A stretch of 7,945 bases of DNA from Nanobdellota archaeon (GCA_018817905.1 JAHISS010000122.1:1-7945); one strand, 5' to 3'. Counted from the stretch's first letter, positions 1-5,751 are shown. A program made the numbers and translations. The notes: generated by a model from the sequence alone, not told the origin.

Positions 1-57
1 ATCTATCTTATTTATCAAAGCAATAGGCCCAAAAGAAAAACTTACGTTTCCTTTCAT
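1..57 (-). CDS. 5' end of an unidentified divergent gene (partial)
   Basis: An ATG at 57-55 on the minus strand opens a frame that stays open for 19 codons to the window edge, reading MKGNVSFSFGPIALINKID. The upstream in-frame codons reach a TAG at 66-64, so this is the first ATG. A strong Shine-Dalgarno sequence (AAGGAGG, 74-68) lies about 10 nt upstream and matches the CCTCCT at the 3' end of the 16S rRNA in this window. That match is the main reason to believe the start, because other genes here lack good ribosome sites. The product cannot be recognised from 19 residues. The gene is transcribed away from the rRNA genes, and a perfect hairpin sits directly upstream of the ribosome site. It could be a chance frame; a real gene is somewhat more likely. 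Confidence 0.45.
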   Translation of the reverse strand, partial: MKGNVSFSFGPIALINKID

Positions 58-72
58 TTCAATCTAGGCCTC

Positions 73-99
73 CTTTCAGTTGTTGAACACAACTGAAAG
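73..99 (-). promoter_or_regulatory. Perfect 11-bp hairpin abutting a Shine-Dalgarno site
   Basis: The arms CTTTCAGTTGT (73-83) and ACAACTGAAAG (89-99) are perfectly complementary around a 5-nt loop. Read on the minus strand, the last bases of the 3' arm (AAAG) run straight into GAGG, so the arm shares bases with the AAGGAGG ribosome site of the gene starting at 57. Folding could therefore tune access to that site. No T-tract follows on either strand, so it does not look like a simple terminator. The hairpin is seen directly; the regulatory role is inferred. Confidence 0.5.
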
Positions 100-288
100 A
101 TTCAGCATTTAAGTTTAACTGGCGATGTCAAGTTAATAATATCATGGGTTATCATATTCATTCTAATAATCTTTTTTATTTGGGGCATGAATAACTAAAT
201 CTCCTCAAACATTTAAGCTCAAAGCTTTACCAAGCCAATGTCAAAATTCCCCAAAACATTTATATACCAATTTTCTCTCAACAAAATG
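100..288. other. AT-rich non-coding region upstream of the rRNA promoter
   Basis: No convincing coding frame or RNA gene is visible. The stretch separates the divergent gene at the left edge from the rRNA promoter and presumably holds promoter elements for both. A TATA-like CTTAAAT read on the minus strand (116-110) is a weak candidate for the left gene. Confidence 0.5.
259..266 (+). promoter_or_regulatory. TATA box of the 16S rRNA transcript
   Basis: TTTATATA is a near-ideal archaeal TATA box, preceded by a purine-containing stretch (CAAAACA) where a BRE would lie. Archaeal transcription starts about 25 nt downstream of the box, placing the start near 286-290. That is where the leader segment able to pair with the post-16S spacer begins (289). 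This box is the best promoter candidate between the left gene and the 16S. Confidence 0.6.
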
Positions 289-331
289 TTAAAATGTTAA
301 CTTTAATGAGTGCCTTAATGTTTAACGTCGA
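289..331 (+). other. 5' strand of a putative 16S pre-rRNA processing stem
   Basis: TTAAAATGTTAAC (289-301) is perfectly complementary over 13 nt to GTTAACATTTTAA in the spacer after the 16S (1976-1988), and again in the second repeat copy (2358-2370). Pairing resumes at AATGTTT (317-323) with AAACATT (1960-1966), then TCGA (328-331) with 1954-1957. Archaeal pre-16S flanks normally base-pair into a long processing stem, so this is the expected kind of structure. The second repeat copy has TCAA in place of TCGA, so copy 1 is the better partner. I did not find a clean bulge-helix-bulge motif by eye. Confidence 0.55.
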
Positions 332-434
332 TGATTTCTTAAATCGGCAATTGCGATTAGGGTATGAGGTATGCAAGCGTTGAGTCATAATCAAATAGTA
401 TAACGTCTAAATTCTTTAGAGGTCGTAGAGCAAA

Positions 435-489
435 ATTGATTGATTAATTTACAACTACAATGTTGTAACATCAGGATCTTTCAATCAAT
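435..489 (+). other. Leader stem-loop just before the 16S 5' end
   Basis: ATTGATTGA (435-443) pairs perfectly with TCAATCAAT (481-489), ending 4 nt before the inferred 16S start. Inside it a second hairpin pairs TACAAC (450-455) with GTTGTA (462-467). Together they form a nested leader structure, probably involved in pre-rRNA folding or 5' maturation. Confidence 0.5.
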
Positions 490-493
490 ATTA

Positions 494-1930
494 AATCCAG
501 TTGATCCTGCTGGGGGCTGCTGCTATCTGGTTTGCACTTAGACATGCAAGTTTTTTTGATTCTTTGAATTGAAGAGCGAACTGCTCAGTAACACGTAGCT
601 AACCTGCCCTAACGTCGAGGATAAGTTCGGGAAACTGAATGTAACATTCGATAGGAGATGAATTCTGGAATGATTTATTTCTTAAGTTAGGATGGGGCTG
701 CGGCTGATTAGCTTGTTGGCGGGGTAACTGCCCACCAAGGCTTAGATCAGTAAGGGCTCTTAGCGGAGTAACCCTGAGAGGGAATCTGAGACACTATTCC
801 CAGCCTTACGGGGTGCAGCAGTCGGGAAACTTCTGCAATGCACGCAAGTGTGACAGAGCAAGCCAGAGTGCTTTCCTATAATTGGAAAGCTTTTGTGAGA
901 TGCAAAAAGTCTCACGAATAAGGACTGGGCAAGACTAGTGCCAGCCGCCGCGGTAATACTAGCGGTCCAAGTGGCAGCCACGTTTATTGGGTCTAAAACA
1001 TCCGTAGCTCGTCAAGTCAGCCTCTTGTGAAATCTGGCCTCTCAAGGGTCAGGCGCGCAAGAGGTACTGCTTGGCTAGAGACCGGGAGACGTAAGGAGTA
1101 CGGTTAGGGTAGCGGTCAAATGCGTTGATCCTTTCTGGACTAACGATAGCGAAGGCACCTTACGAGAACGGATCTGACAGTGAGGGATGAAGGCTAGGGT
1201 CGCAAAACGGATTAGATACCCGTGTAGTCCTAGCAGTAAACACTGCACACTAAACATCGGTACCTCCTCGAGAGGTATCGGTGCTGAAGGGAAGCCGGAG
1301 AGTGTGCTACCTGGGAAGTATAGGCGCAAGCCCGAAACTTAAAGGAATAGGCGGCGGGATACTACAACCAGTGACGCGTGCGGTTCAATTAGATTCTACA
1401 CCGTGAACCTCACCAGGATCGATAGCAGGATGAAGGTCAGTCTGAAGGGCTTACCTGACACGCTAAGAGGAGATGCATGGCCGACGTCAGCCTGTGTCGT
1501 GAGATGATCTGTTAAATCAGGTAACAGGCGAGACCCGTATGCATATTTGCACTGAACAATATGCAGACTGCCTTGGTAACAAGGAGGAAGGTGCGGACCA
1601 CGTTAGGTGAGTACATCCCAAATACCCTGGGCTACACGCGCGCGGCAATGCTGAATTCAAAGGGCTGCAACACCGAAAGGTGAAGCTAATCTCATAAACT
1701 TCAGCCTAGTTCAGATTGAGGGTTGCAACTCACCCTCATGACGCTGGAATTGGTAGTAATTGGTTTTTATCAGAGACCAGTGAATAAGTCAATGTCCCGT
1801 GCTCTCACCGCCCGTCAAACCAACCGAGTTTAGCTTTGGCGAGGCCCGTCAGGGACGAACCTTTGTTAGACAAGGTAGGTTAAGTCGTCACAAGGTAACT
1901 GTAGGGGAACCTGCAGTTGGATCACCTCCT
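494..1930 (+). rRNA. rrs: 16S ribosomal RNA, complete
   Basis: The small-subunit rRNA is full length at about 1437 nt, at the compact end for Archaea. The start is placed at AATCCAGTTGATCC and the end at GGATCACCTCCT, which keeps the anti-Shine-Dalgarno. Landmarks in order are GTGCCAGCCGCCGCGGTAA (530 loop, about 940-958), ATTAGATACCC (790 loop, about 1210), AAACTTAAAGGAATA (about 1336-1349), CACCGCCCGTC (1806-1816) and the helix 45 loop GGGGAACC. Several near-universal positions are altered: helix 28 (1349-1361 with 1793-1805), helix 35 (1491-1495 with 1524-1528) and the base equivalent to E. coli A1499 (C at 1889). The helix changes are compensated, so the gene looks functional rather than decayed. 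No intron is visible. Confidence 0.97.
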
Positions 1931-1946
1931 AAATTTAAATAAGACG

Positions 1947-1989
1947 AATTATTTCGATGAAACATTTGCATGCCTGTTAACATTTTAAA
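1947..1989 (+). repeat. 43-nt spacer direct repeat, copy 1
   Basis: This copy matches 2329-2371 at 41 of 43 positions, differing only at 1956 (G/A) and 1975 (T/G), with an offset of 382 nt. It begins 16 nt after the 16S 3' end and contains GTTAACATTTTAA, complementary to the pre-rRNA leader at 289-301. The pair of repeats brackets the small disrupted ORF. Confidence 0.95.
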
Positions 1990-2005
1990 TCATAATCAAG
2001 AAAAA

Positions 2006-2328
2006 ATGAAAAATCCAACAGAAAGAATTGGAAGAACAATACGAAAATTTTCACTAAGCGGAGTCGTAGATAAAATTCGCGGTGATAAGACAATAGTTGT
2101 TTTTGATGTCGGCGGAGAAGATGAAAGGAGAGCAATGATACTTCTCATTTAGTGGGCTGCGGAATAAAAAACGAGGGCGAATCTTTTAAGCTTATAGTTA
2201 GAGAATACGGATTAAGGGGTCGCAGAAATAAAGAAACCTATGTAACCTCAATTGACGGAGGCTCAGAAATGGTGCATGAAGATTTATGGCCAGATTTAGA
2301 TATATCCAAGTTTGGGATAATGCAATAA
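2006..2328 (+). pseudogene. Small frame-disrupted ORF in the 16S-tRNA spacer, unknown function
   Basis: An ATG at 2006 starts a frame (MKNPTERIGRTIRKFSLSGV...) that ends at TAG 2150-2152 after 48 codons. The -1 frame opens at 2125, overlaps the first, and continues in protein-like sequence (LVGCGIKNEGESFKLIVREY...DLDISKFGIMQ) to TAA at 2326-2328. Joined, they give a charged, soluble protein of about 107 residues, so the simplest reading is one gene broken by an indel between 2125 and 2150. Alternatives are a sequencing error, or two coupled ORFs: the stop TAG overlaps a GTG (TAGTG, 2150-2154) that would start a 58-residue second ORF. No classical slippery heptamer is seen. The ORF ends exactly where repeat copy 2 starts and would be co-transcribed with the 16S. 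I do not recognise the family. Confidence 0.5.
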
Positions 2329-2371
2329 AATTATTTCAATGAAACATTTGCATGCCGGTTAACATTTTAAA
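2329..2371 (+). repeat. 43-nt spacer direct repeat, copy 2
   Basis: This is the partner of 1947-1989 (41/43 identical). It begins at the base after the TAA of the small ORF and ends 42 nt before tRNA-Ala. It keeps the 13-nt segment able to pair with the pre-rRNA leader (2358-2370), but the TCGA of copy 1 is TCAA here, weakening the extended pairing. The arrangement suggests duplication of the spacer stem when a segment of about 382 bp was inserted. Confidence 0.95.
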
Positions 2372-2413
2372 AAACTAAAAACTTAAAAACACATCTTTCT
2401 CCAATTTACCATT

Positions 2414-2484
2414 GGGCCTGTCGTTCAATGGTAGGATACGTCACTTGCACTGATGAGATTCGGGTTCGATTCCCGACAGGTCCA
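2414..2484 (+). tRNA. tRNA-Ala (anticodon UGC)
   Basis: It folds as a full cloverleaf. The acceptor GGGCCTG pairs with CAGGTCC and includes the G3-U70 wobble that marks alanine tRNA, followed by discriminator A at 2484. The D stem is GTTC/GGAT. The anticodon stem CGTCA/TGATG encloses loop CTTGCAC, giving anticodon TGC. The variable loop is short (AGAT), and the T arm is TCGGG-TTCGATT-CCCGA. No CCA is encoded and there is no intron. A UGC alanine tRNA after the 16S is the classic archaeal arrangement, but here no 23S follows. Confidence 0.95.
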
Positions 2485-2690
2485 TCTGGGATTCAAAGAA
2501 TCCCCTTGCACTGGACTGTGCCTACGGCAGACAAGATTTGCAAGCAAATCCTAAAATAGTTTTGAAAGCCAGCGGAAAACTTTTTCTAAAAGTTTTTGCT
2601 ACGTCTCCAACTTCACGAAGTGAAGCAATTGTAGTCTTTTGATGCGTACAACTTTTCTTCTAGAAAAGTCGTACTTCTGGTTCCCTCGGC
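2485..2690 (+). other. Non-coding hairpin tract downstream of tRNA-Ala
   Basis: There is no credible coding frame, but an unusual density of inverted repeats. GGGATTC/GAATCCC (2488-2504, loop AAA) lies 3 nt after the tRNA. TGCC/GGCA spans 2519-2529. GATTTGC/GCAAATC spans 2535-2550. A long stem at 2571-2600 is built on AAAACTTTT/AAAAGTTTT and extended by AGC/GCT with one bulge. CTTCAC/GTGAAG spans 2611-2625 with loop GAA. ACTTTTC/GAAAAGT, extended by GTAC/GTAC across one mismatch, spans 2646-2674. A seventh stem (CGACC/GGTCG, 2691-2710) follows. They do not overlap. Possible roles are transcript 3' processing or termination, or an unrecognised structured RNA; I saw no RNase P or SRP RNA signature. 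Confidence 0.6.
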
Positions 2691-2695
2691 CGACC

Positions 2696-2745
2696 ACCAT
2701 TGGGCGGTCGAATGGCTGAACAAAGTTCAGACTTGTCAGGTCCAT
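2696..2745 (+). pseudogene. Possible truncated tRNA-Ala remnant
   Basis: ACCATTGGGC (2696-2705) repeats the 5' flank and first bases of tRNA-Ala (2408-2417), followed by GGTCGAATGG, which resembles the tRNA's CTGTCGTTCAATGG with gaps. CAGGTCCAT (2737-2745) repeats the 3' acceptor strand and flank (2477-2485). Both end segments are in the right order, but the middle is unlike a tRNA and about 28 nt are missing. This fits a decayed partial duplicate, though short matches leave room for chance. Confidence 0.3.
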
Positions 2746-2765
2746 TTAGGTTCCATCTCTTTTTT

Positions 2766-2778
2766 AGAAAATCTTTAA
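2766..2778 (+). promoter_or_regulatory. Candidate BRE/TATA for the glycoside hydrolase gene
   Basis: AGAAAA followed by TCTTTAATA resembles a BRE plus TATA box centred about 27 nt before the ATG at 2802. That spacing would put transcription start at or next to the ATG, giving a leaderless mRNA, and no Shine-Dalgarno is visible before the start. Confidence 0.35.
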
Positions 2779-2801
2779 TACTCCCCTTAATTGTAATAAC
2801 T

Positions 2802-3920
2802 ATGAAAATAACAAAAGAGGCATATGACAAAGCAGTAGAGGTTTTAGAAAAATGCTCCACTCCGCACGGTTTTTACGCATCTTATCCAGGCTACGACGCT
2901 GTTTGGGCAAGAGACAGCGTGATTACCTCTCTCGGAGCATCTCTTCTCGGAAAAAAATTCAAAAAAACTTTCCAGGCCTCGCTCTTGATACTTGGAAAAA
3001 ACCAAAGCAAGCAAGGACAAATTCCAAACGCAGTTGATAAATTTTCAAACGTCCGTTCACCTCACGTCGACTTCTCAACAATTGACTCTTCATTATGGTA
3101 TGTTATTGGACACCACATTTTTAAAAAACGTTTTAAAGACGCTTCGTTATATCGGGCTGAAAAGAATCGCATTGAAAGAGCCATGACCTGGGTTTATCAC
3201 CAAGATAGTTCTGAAGAGGGTATGCCAGAACAGCTTCCGACGACAGATTGGCAGGACGCGTTCCCCCACAAATACGGCCACACAATAAACACGCAAGCTC
3301 TTTATTACAAGGCGTTGGTTTTAGAAGGCAAAAAGAAAAAAGCAGAAAAACTAAAACACGTGGCAAACTGGGAGAGCGGAGTTTCACTTTGGGAAGAAAA
3401 TTTTTATCTTCCCTGGCGCTGGAAGAACCACAACAAATACAAAGAAAAGGAAGAATGGTTTGATTCATTAGGAAATTTACTTGCAATAGTTTTTGAACTG
3501 GCTGATTCAAAACAGTCTAAATTAATTTTAAACTACATCACAGATAAAAAAATTAATAAGCCCTATCCAGTAAAAGCCATTTTCCCCCCGATAAGAAAAA
3601 AAGATAAAGAATGGCATGATTATTTTGAAGACTGCGGGGCAAGAATGCCATATCATTATCTCAATGCAGGGATTTGGACATACATCGGAGGATTTTACAT
3701 TCTCGCGTTGATAAAACAGAATAAATTCAAAGAAGCAGAGAAGCAGTTAGCAAAACTCGCACATGCAAATCTTCAAAAGCCAATCTTCAACGAGTGGCAT
3801 AACGGTTTGACAGGAAAACCCGGAGATGCACATAGCGGAGTTAACGGCAACCAAGCTTGGAATGCAGGAATGTATATCCTTGCCTACGAATCTTTAAAGA
3901 AAAAGAAAGTCCTTCTCTAA
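2802..3920 (+). CDS. (alpha/alpha)6-barrel glycoside hydrolase, amylo-1,6-glucosidase-like
   Basis: This is a 372-residue protein with the look of the (alpha/alpha)6 toroid hydrolases (glycogen-debranching C-terminal domain, GH15/GH100-like). Visible motifs: YDAVWARDSVITSLG (31-45) with the R-D pair typical of substrate subsite -1; DSSLWYVIG (95-103); TDWQDAF (148-154), likely carrying the general acid; and FNEWHNGLTGKPG (329-341) followed by QAWNAGMY (351-358), likely carrying the catalytic base. The likely substrate is an alpha-glucan or related oligosaccharide, but the exact linkage cannot be read from sequence. I chose the ATG at 2802 because the in-frame ATG at 2700 adds 34 residues unlike the family and would run through the possible tRNA remnant. 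No signal peptide is seen, so it is probably cytosolic. Its TAA overlaps the stop of the convergent glycosyltransferase gene. Confidence 0.78.
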   Translation: MKITKEAYDKAVEVLEKCSTPHGFYASYPGYDAVWARDSVITSLGASLLGKKFKKTFQASLLILGKNQSKQGQIPNAVDKFSNVRSPHVDFSTIDSSLWYVIGHHIFKKRFKDASLYRAEKNRIERAMTWVYHQDSSEEGMPEQLPTTDWQDAFPHKYGHTINTQALYYKALVLEGKKKKAEKLKHVANWESGVSLWEENFYLPWRWKNHNKYKEKEEWFDSLGNLLAIVFELADSKQSKLILNYITDKKINKPYPVKAIFPPIRKKDKEWHDYFEDCGARMPYHYLNAGIWTYIGGFYILALIKQNKFKEAEKQLAKLAHANLQKPIFNEWHNGLTGKPGDAHSGVNGNQAWNAGMYILAYESLKKKKVLL

Positions 3921-5143
3921 CTAACTTTCAAAACAGGTGCCGAATAACTTTCAGGAGAAATAATTTCTGACTGATTAGAAGATTCAATTTCTGCACCAGG
4001 TTTTTCTTTCAAAACATATTCTTTAACAAGATTACTAATATGTCTTGCAGTTACTCTGTAATTAAAATTCTCCAACGCATGCTTTGCAGCAGCTTTGCCC
4101 ATCTTCTCCCTTAGTTCAAAGTCTGTCATCAATTTAAAGAGAGCATCAGCCAATTGATCAATATCTGCTTGGTAGTCAAAAGTTTTTGGTTCAGGGAATT
4201 TGATTTTATGAGCTCTCTCAAAACCCATTATTTTAGTTACCCAATTACTCGACAATTTGTTTTCATAACCAACCTCAGCTAAAAATCCAGTCTTTCCATG
4301 AACAATTGTATCTGCAGGACCTCCAACATTTATCGAAACAACAGGCTTCCCACAAGCTTGCGCCTCAAGTTGAATCATTCCAAAACCTTCTAACCGAGAA
4401 GGAGCAGCATAAATATCACAAGCATTCAAAAGAGTAGCTATTCTCTCAGAATGCATCGCGCCGGCGATATATTTAACATTATCTTGAAAGCCAAACTTTT
4501 CAATTAACTCATCTTCCATCTTCCTCCAACCTCTTGTTGAAACGCTCGGCCAGGTTTTACAAACATACTTCCATTTAGGAATTTTATCTTTAATCTTTCC
4601 AAGAGCCTTCAAGATTTCCTGAGCGCCCTTGCTTGTAACATCTCCCCCAATTGTTAATATCATTAACTCATTCTCTCCAACTCCCAACGAAGCCCGAAGG
4701 TCCCTGACAGCAGAGTCATACTTCCATCTCGGATAAAAAACCGAAGGATCATAACCAATCGGAGCAACCTGGATATTATCAGGTTTAACACCGTCGCGAA
4801 TGTATGTAGATTTCACCCAGTTGCTAGTCGCAAGAATCAAAGGCAATTCATTTAGTTCTTTCTGATAATTAGCAACCCAGCCATCTGCGTTAAACCACGG
4901 AACTGGAATAAGTCCATATTTCTTCGGATGAAAAACTAAATCTGGCGTATCTCCCCAATAGCCAATTCCAAAGACAACATCTGGTTTAAAATTTTCATAA
5001 GCAAGTTTTTTTGAATCAGCATCACCTCGTCCGCACGGCAATGAATCCATACCAAGCTCTCTTAAACCCCGCATTAAATAATGCCCTTGCAAACTCTGCC
5101 CGTCATACTCGACAGGATACGGATACAACACAAGTGATTTCAT
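3917..5143 (-). CDS. GT4-family glycosyltransferase (GT-B fold)
   Basis: A 408-residue retaining glycosyltransferase of the GT4/'group 1' type. The N-terminal acceptor domain begins MKSLVLYPYPVEYDGQS and includes VPWFNADGW (81-89) and ATSNWV (105-110). The linker APIGYDPSVF (127-136) leads to the nucleotide-sugar domain, with GGDVTSKG (167-174) for phosphate contact and the EX7E motif EGFGMIQLE (E252, E260), then GGPADTIVHGKTGFL. It has no membrane helix and a polar C-terminal tail of about 30 residues. It is the last gene of a three-gene minus-strand operon. Its ATG overlaps the TGA of the deacetylase gene by 4 nt (ATGA), with a weak GAAGGA just upstream, so translation is probably coupled. 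Pairing with a PIG-L deacetylase suggests a GlcNAc-type donor, but neither donor nor acceptor can be read from sequence. Confidence 0.88.
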   Translation of the reverse strand: MKSLVLYPYPVEYDGQSLQGHYLMRGLRELGMDSLPCGRGDADSKKLAYENFKPDVVFGIGYWGDTPDLVFHPKKYGLIPVPWFNADGWVANYQKELNELPLILATSNWVKSTYIRDGVKPDNIQVAPIGYDPSVFYPRWKYDSAVRDLRASLGVGENELMILTIGGDVTSKGAQEILKALGKIKDKIPKWKYVCKTWPSVSTRGWRKMEDELIEKFGFQDNVKYIAGAMHSERIATLLNACDIYAAPSRLEGFGMIQLEAQACGKPVVSINVGGPADTIVHGKTGFLAEVGYENKLSSNWVTKIMGFERAHKIKFPEPKTFDYQADIDQLADALFKLMTDFELREKMGKAAAKHALENFNYRVTARHISNLVKEYVLKEKPGAEIESSNQSEIISPESYSAPVLKVS

Positions 5144-5751
5144 TTTCCTTCTTTTTTTAAGTCAAAGGCTTCTCTGCTCGCACAACTCAAAGCTTCAAAG
5201 CTCTCAGGACTAAAACCATAAGTAGAAACTACTATTTTAATCTTTCTCTGCAGCGTTTCATCATCTAAAAAAACTCTCCAGTCTGAATTTGGATTTGAAA
5301 TCGGGATTTTAAGTTCAGAATCTTCCCAACTCCTGCTTCCAGGAAGATAAGAAAAACAAAAGAGTTTCTTACAAATTAGTTTATTATTATCAACTAAATG
5401 CAAAACAGCGTCGTGGATTTCTTTATGTCTCAAGTGTTCATACTCTCCATTCTTCCCATGCGTAAAAACATAATCAAACTCTTTCTTCGGAAGATTCTCT
5501 TTAATTTTCTTCGCAACTTCTTCAACATCAAGAGGATTTAGTTTTTCATCATCCAAGTCAGAGATAATCCCTCTCGCTTCATACAACTCACAAACTTTTT
5601 TGAATTTCGGCGCTCTATCGAAGTCATCTTTTCTGCACAAAGATAAAATCGTCCAGTTCCAATCAGGATTTTTTAAAATAGTTCCCCCCATCCAAATCGT
5701 TTCGTCGTCAGGATGCGCAACAATCGAAATCGCTTCAATCTTTTTTTTCAT
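5140..5751 (-). CDS. PIG-L/LmbE-family N-acetylglucosaminyl deacetylase
   Basis: A 203-residue zinc-dependent deacetylase of the PIG-L/LmbE family, which removes acetyl groups from GlcNAc-containing glycans or conjugates. Near the N-terminus lies AHPDDE (12-17), whose H13 and D16 bind zinc and D15 acts as base. A second motif, HGKNGEYEHLRHKEIHDAV (98-116), supplies H113 as third zinc ligand, with H109 nearby. The family's usual P-D before H109 is L-R here. Length is normal for the family. No signal peptide is present, so it is probably cytosolic. It overlaps nagB upstream and the GT4 gene downstream by 4 nt each. Archaeal relatives (Thermococcales Dac) deacetylate diacetylchitobiose, while GPI, mycothiol and bacillithiol pathways use relatives after a GT4 step; context here favours the latter type. 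Confidence 0.9.
   Translation of the reverse strand: MKKKIEAISIVAHPDDETIWMGGTILKNPDWNWTILSLCRKDDFDRAPKFKKVCELYEARGIISDLDDEKLNPLDVEEVAKKIKENLPKKEFDYVFTHGKNGEYEHLRHKEIHDAVLHLVDNNKLICKKLFCFSYLPGSRSWEDSELKIPISNPNSDWRVFLDDETLQRKIKIVVSTYGFSPESFEALSCASREAFDLKKEGK

Noticed and set aside
760..1329. Minus-strand open frames of 73 and 84 codons across the 16S gene.
   Set aside because: They lie antisense to highly conserved rRNA and have no protein-like features.
2125..2152. Programmed -1 frameshift in the spacer ORF.
   Set aside because: No X-XXY-YYZ slippery heptamer is present in the overlap and no downstream pseudoknot was seen; an indel is simpler.
1931..2413. CRISPR-like array or intron in the spacer.
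   Set aside because: Only two repeat copies 382 nt apart exist with no regular spacers, and the 16S is continuous with no interruption needing splicing.
2414..2484. Reading the anticodon as GCA (tRNA-Cys).
   Set aside because: That register destroys the anticodon stem; CGTCA/TGATG gives a proper 7-nt loop with TGC, and G3-U70 supports alanine.
2700..2801. In-frame upstream ATG at 2700 that would lengthen the glycoside hydrolase by 34 residues.
   Set aside because: The added residues do not look like the family, overlap the hairpin and tRNA-remnant region, and the ATG at 2802 has a plausible leaderless promoter.
3917..5751. Assigning the GT4 and deacetylase specifically as bacillithiol genes bshA and bshB.
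   Set aside because: No bshC is in view, the GT4 N-terminal domain does not resemble BshA, and PIG-L sequences do not reveal substrate.
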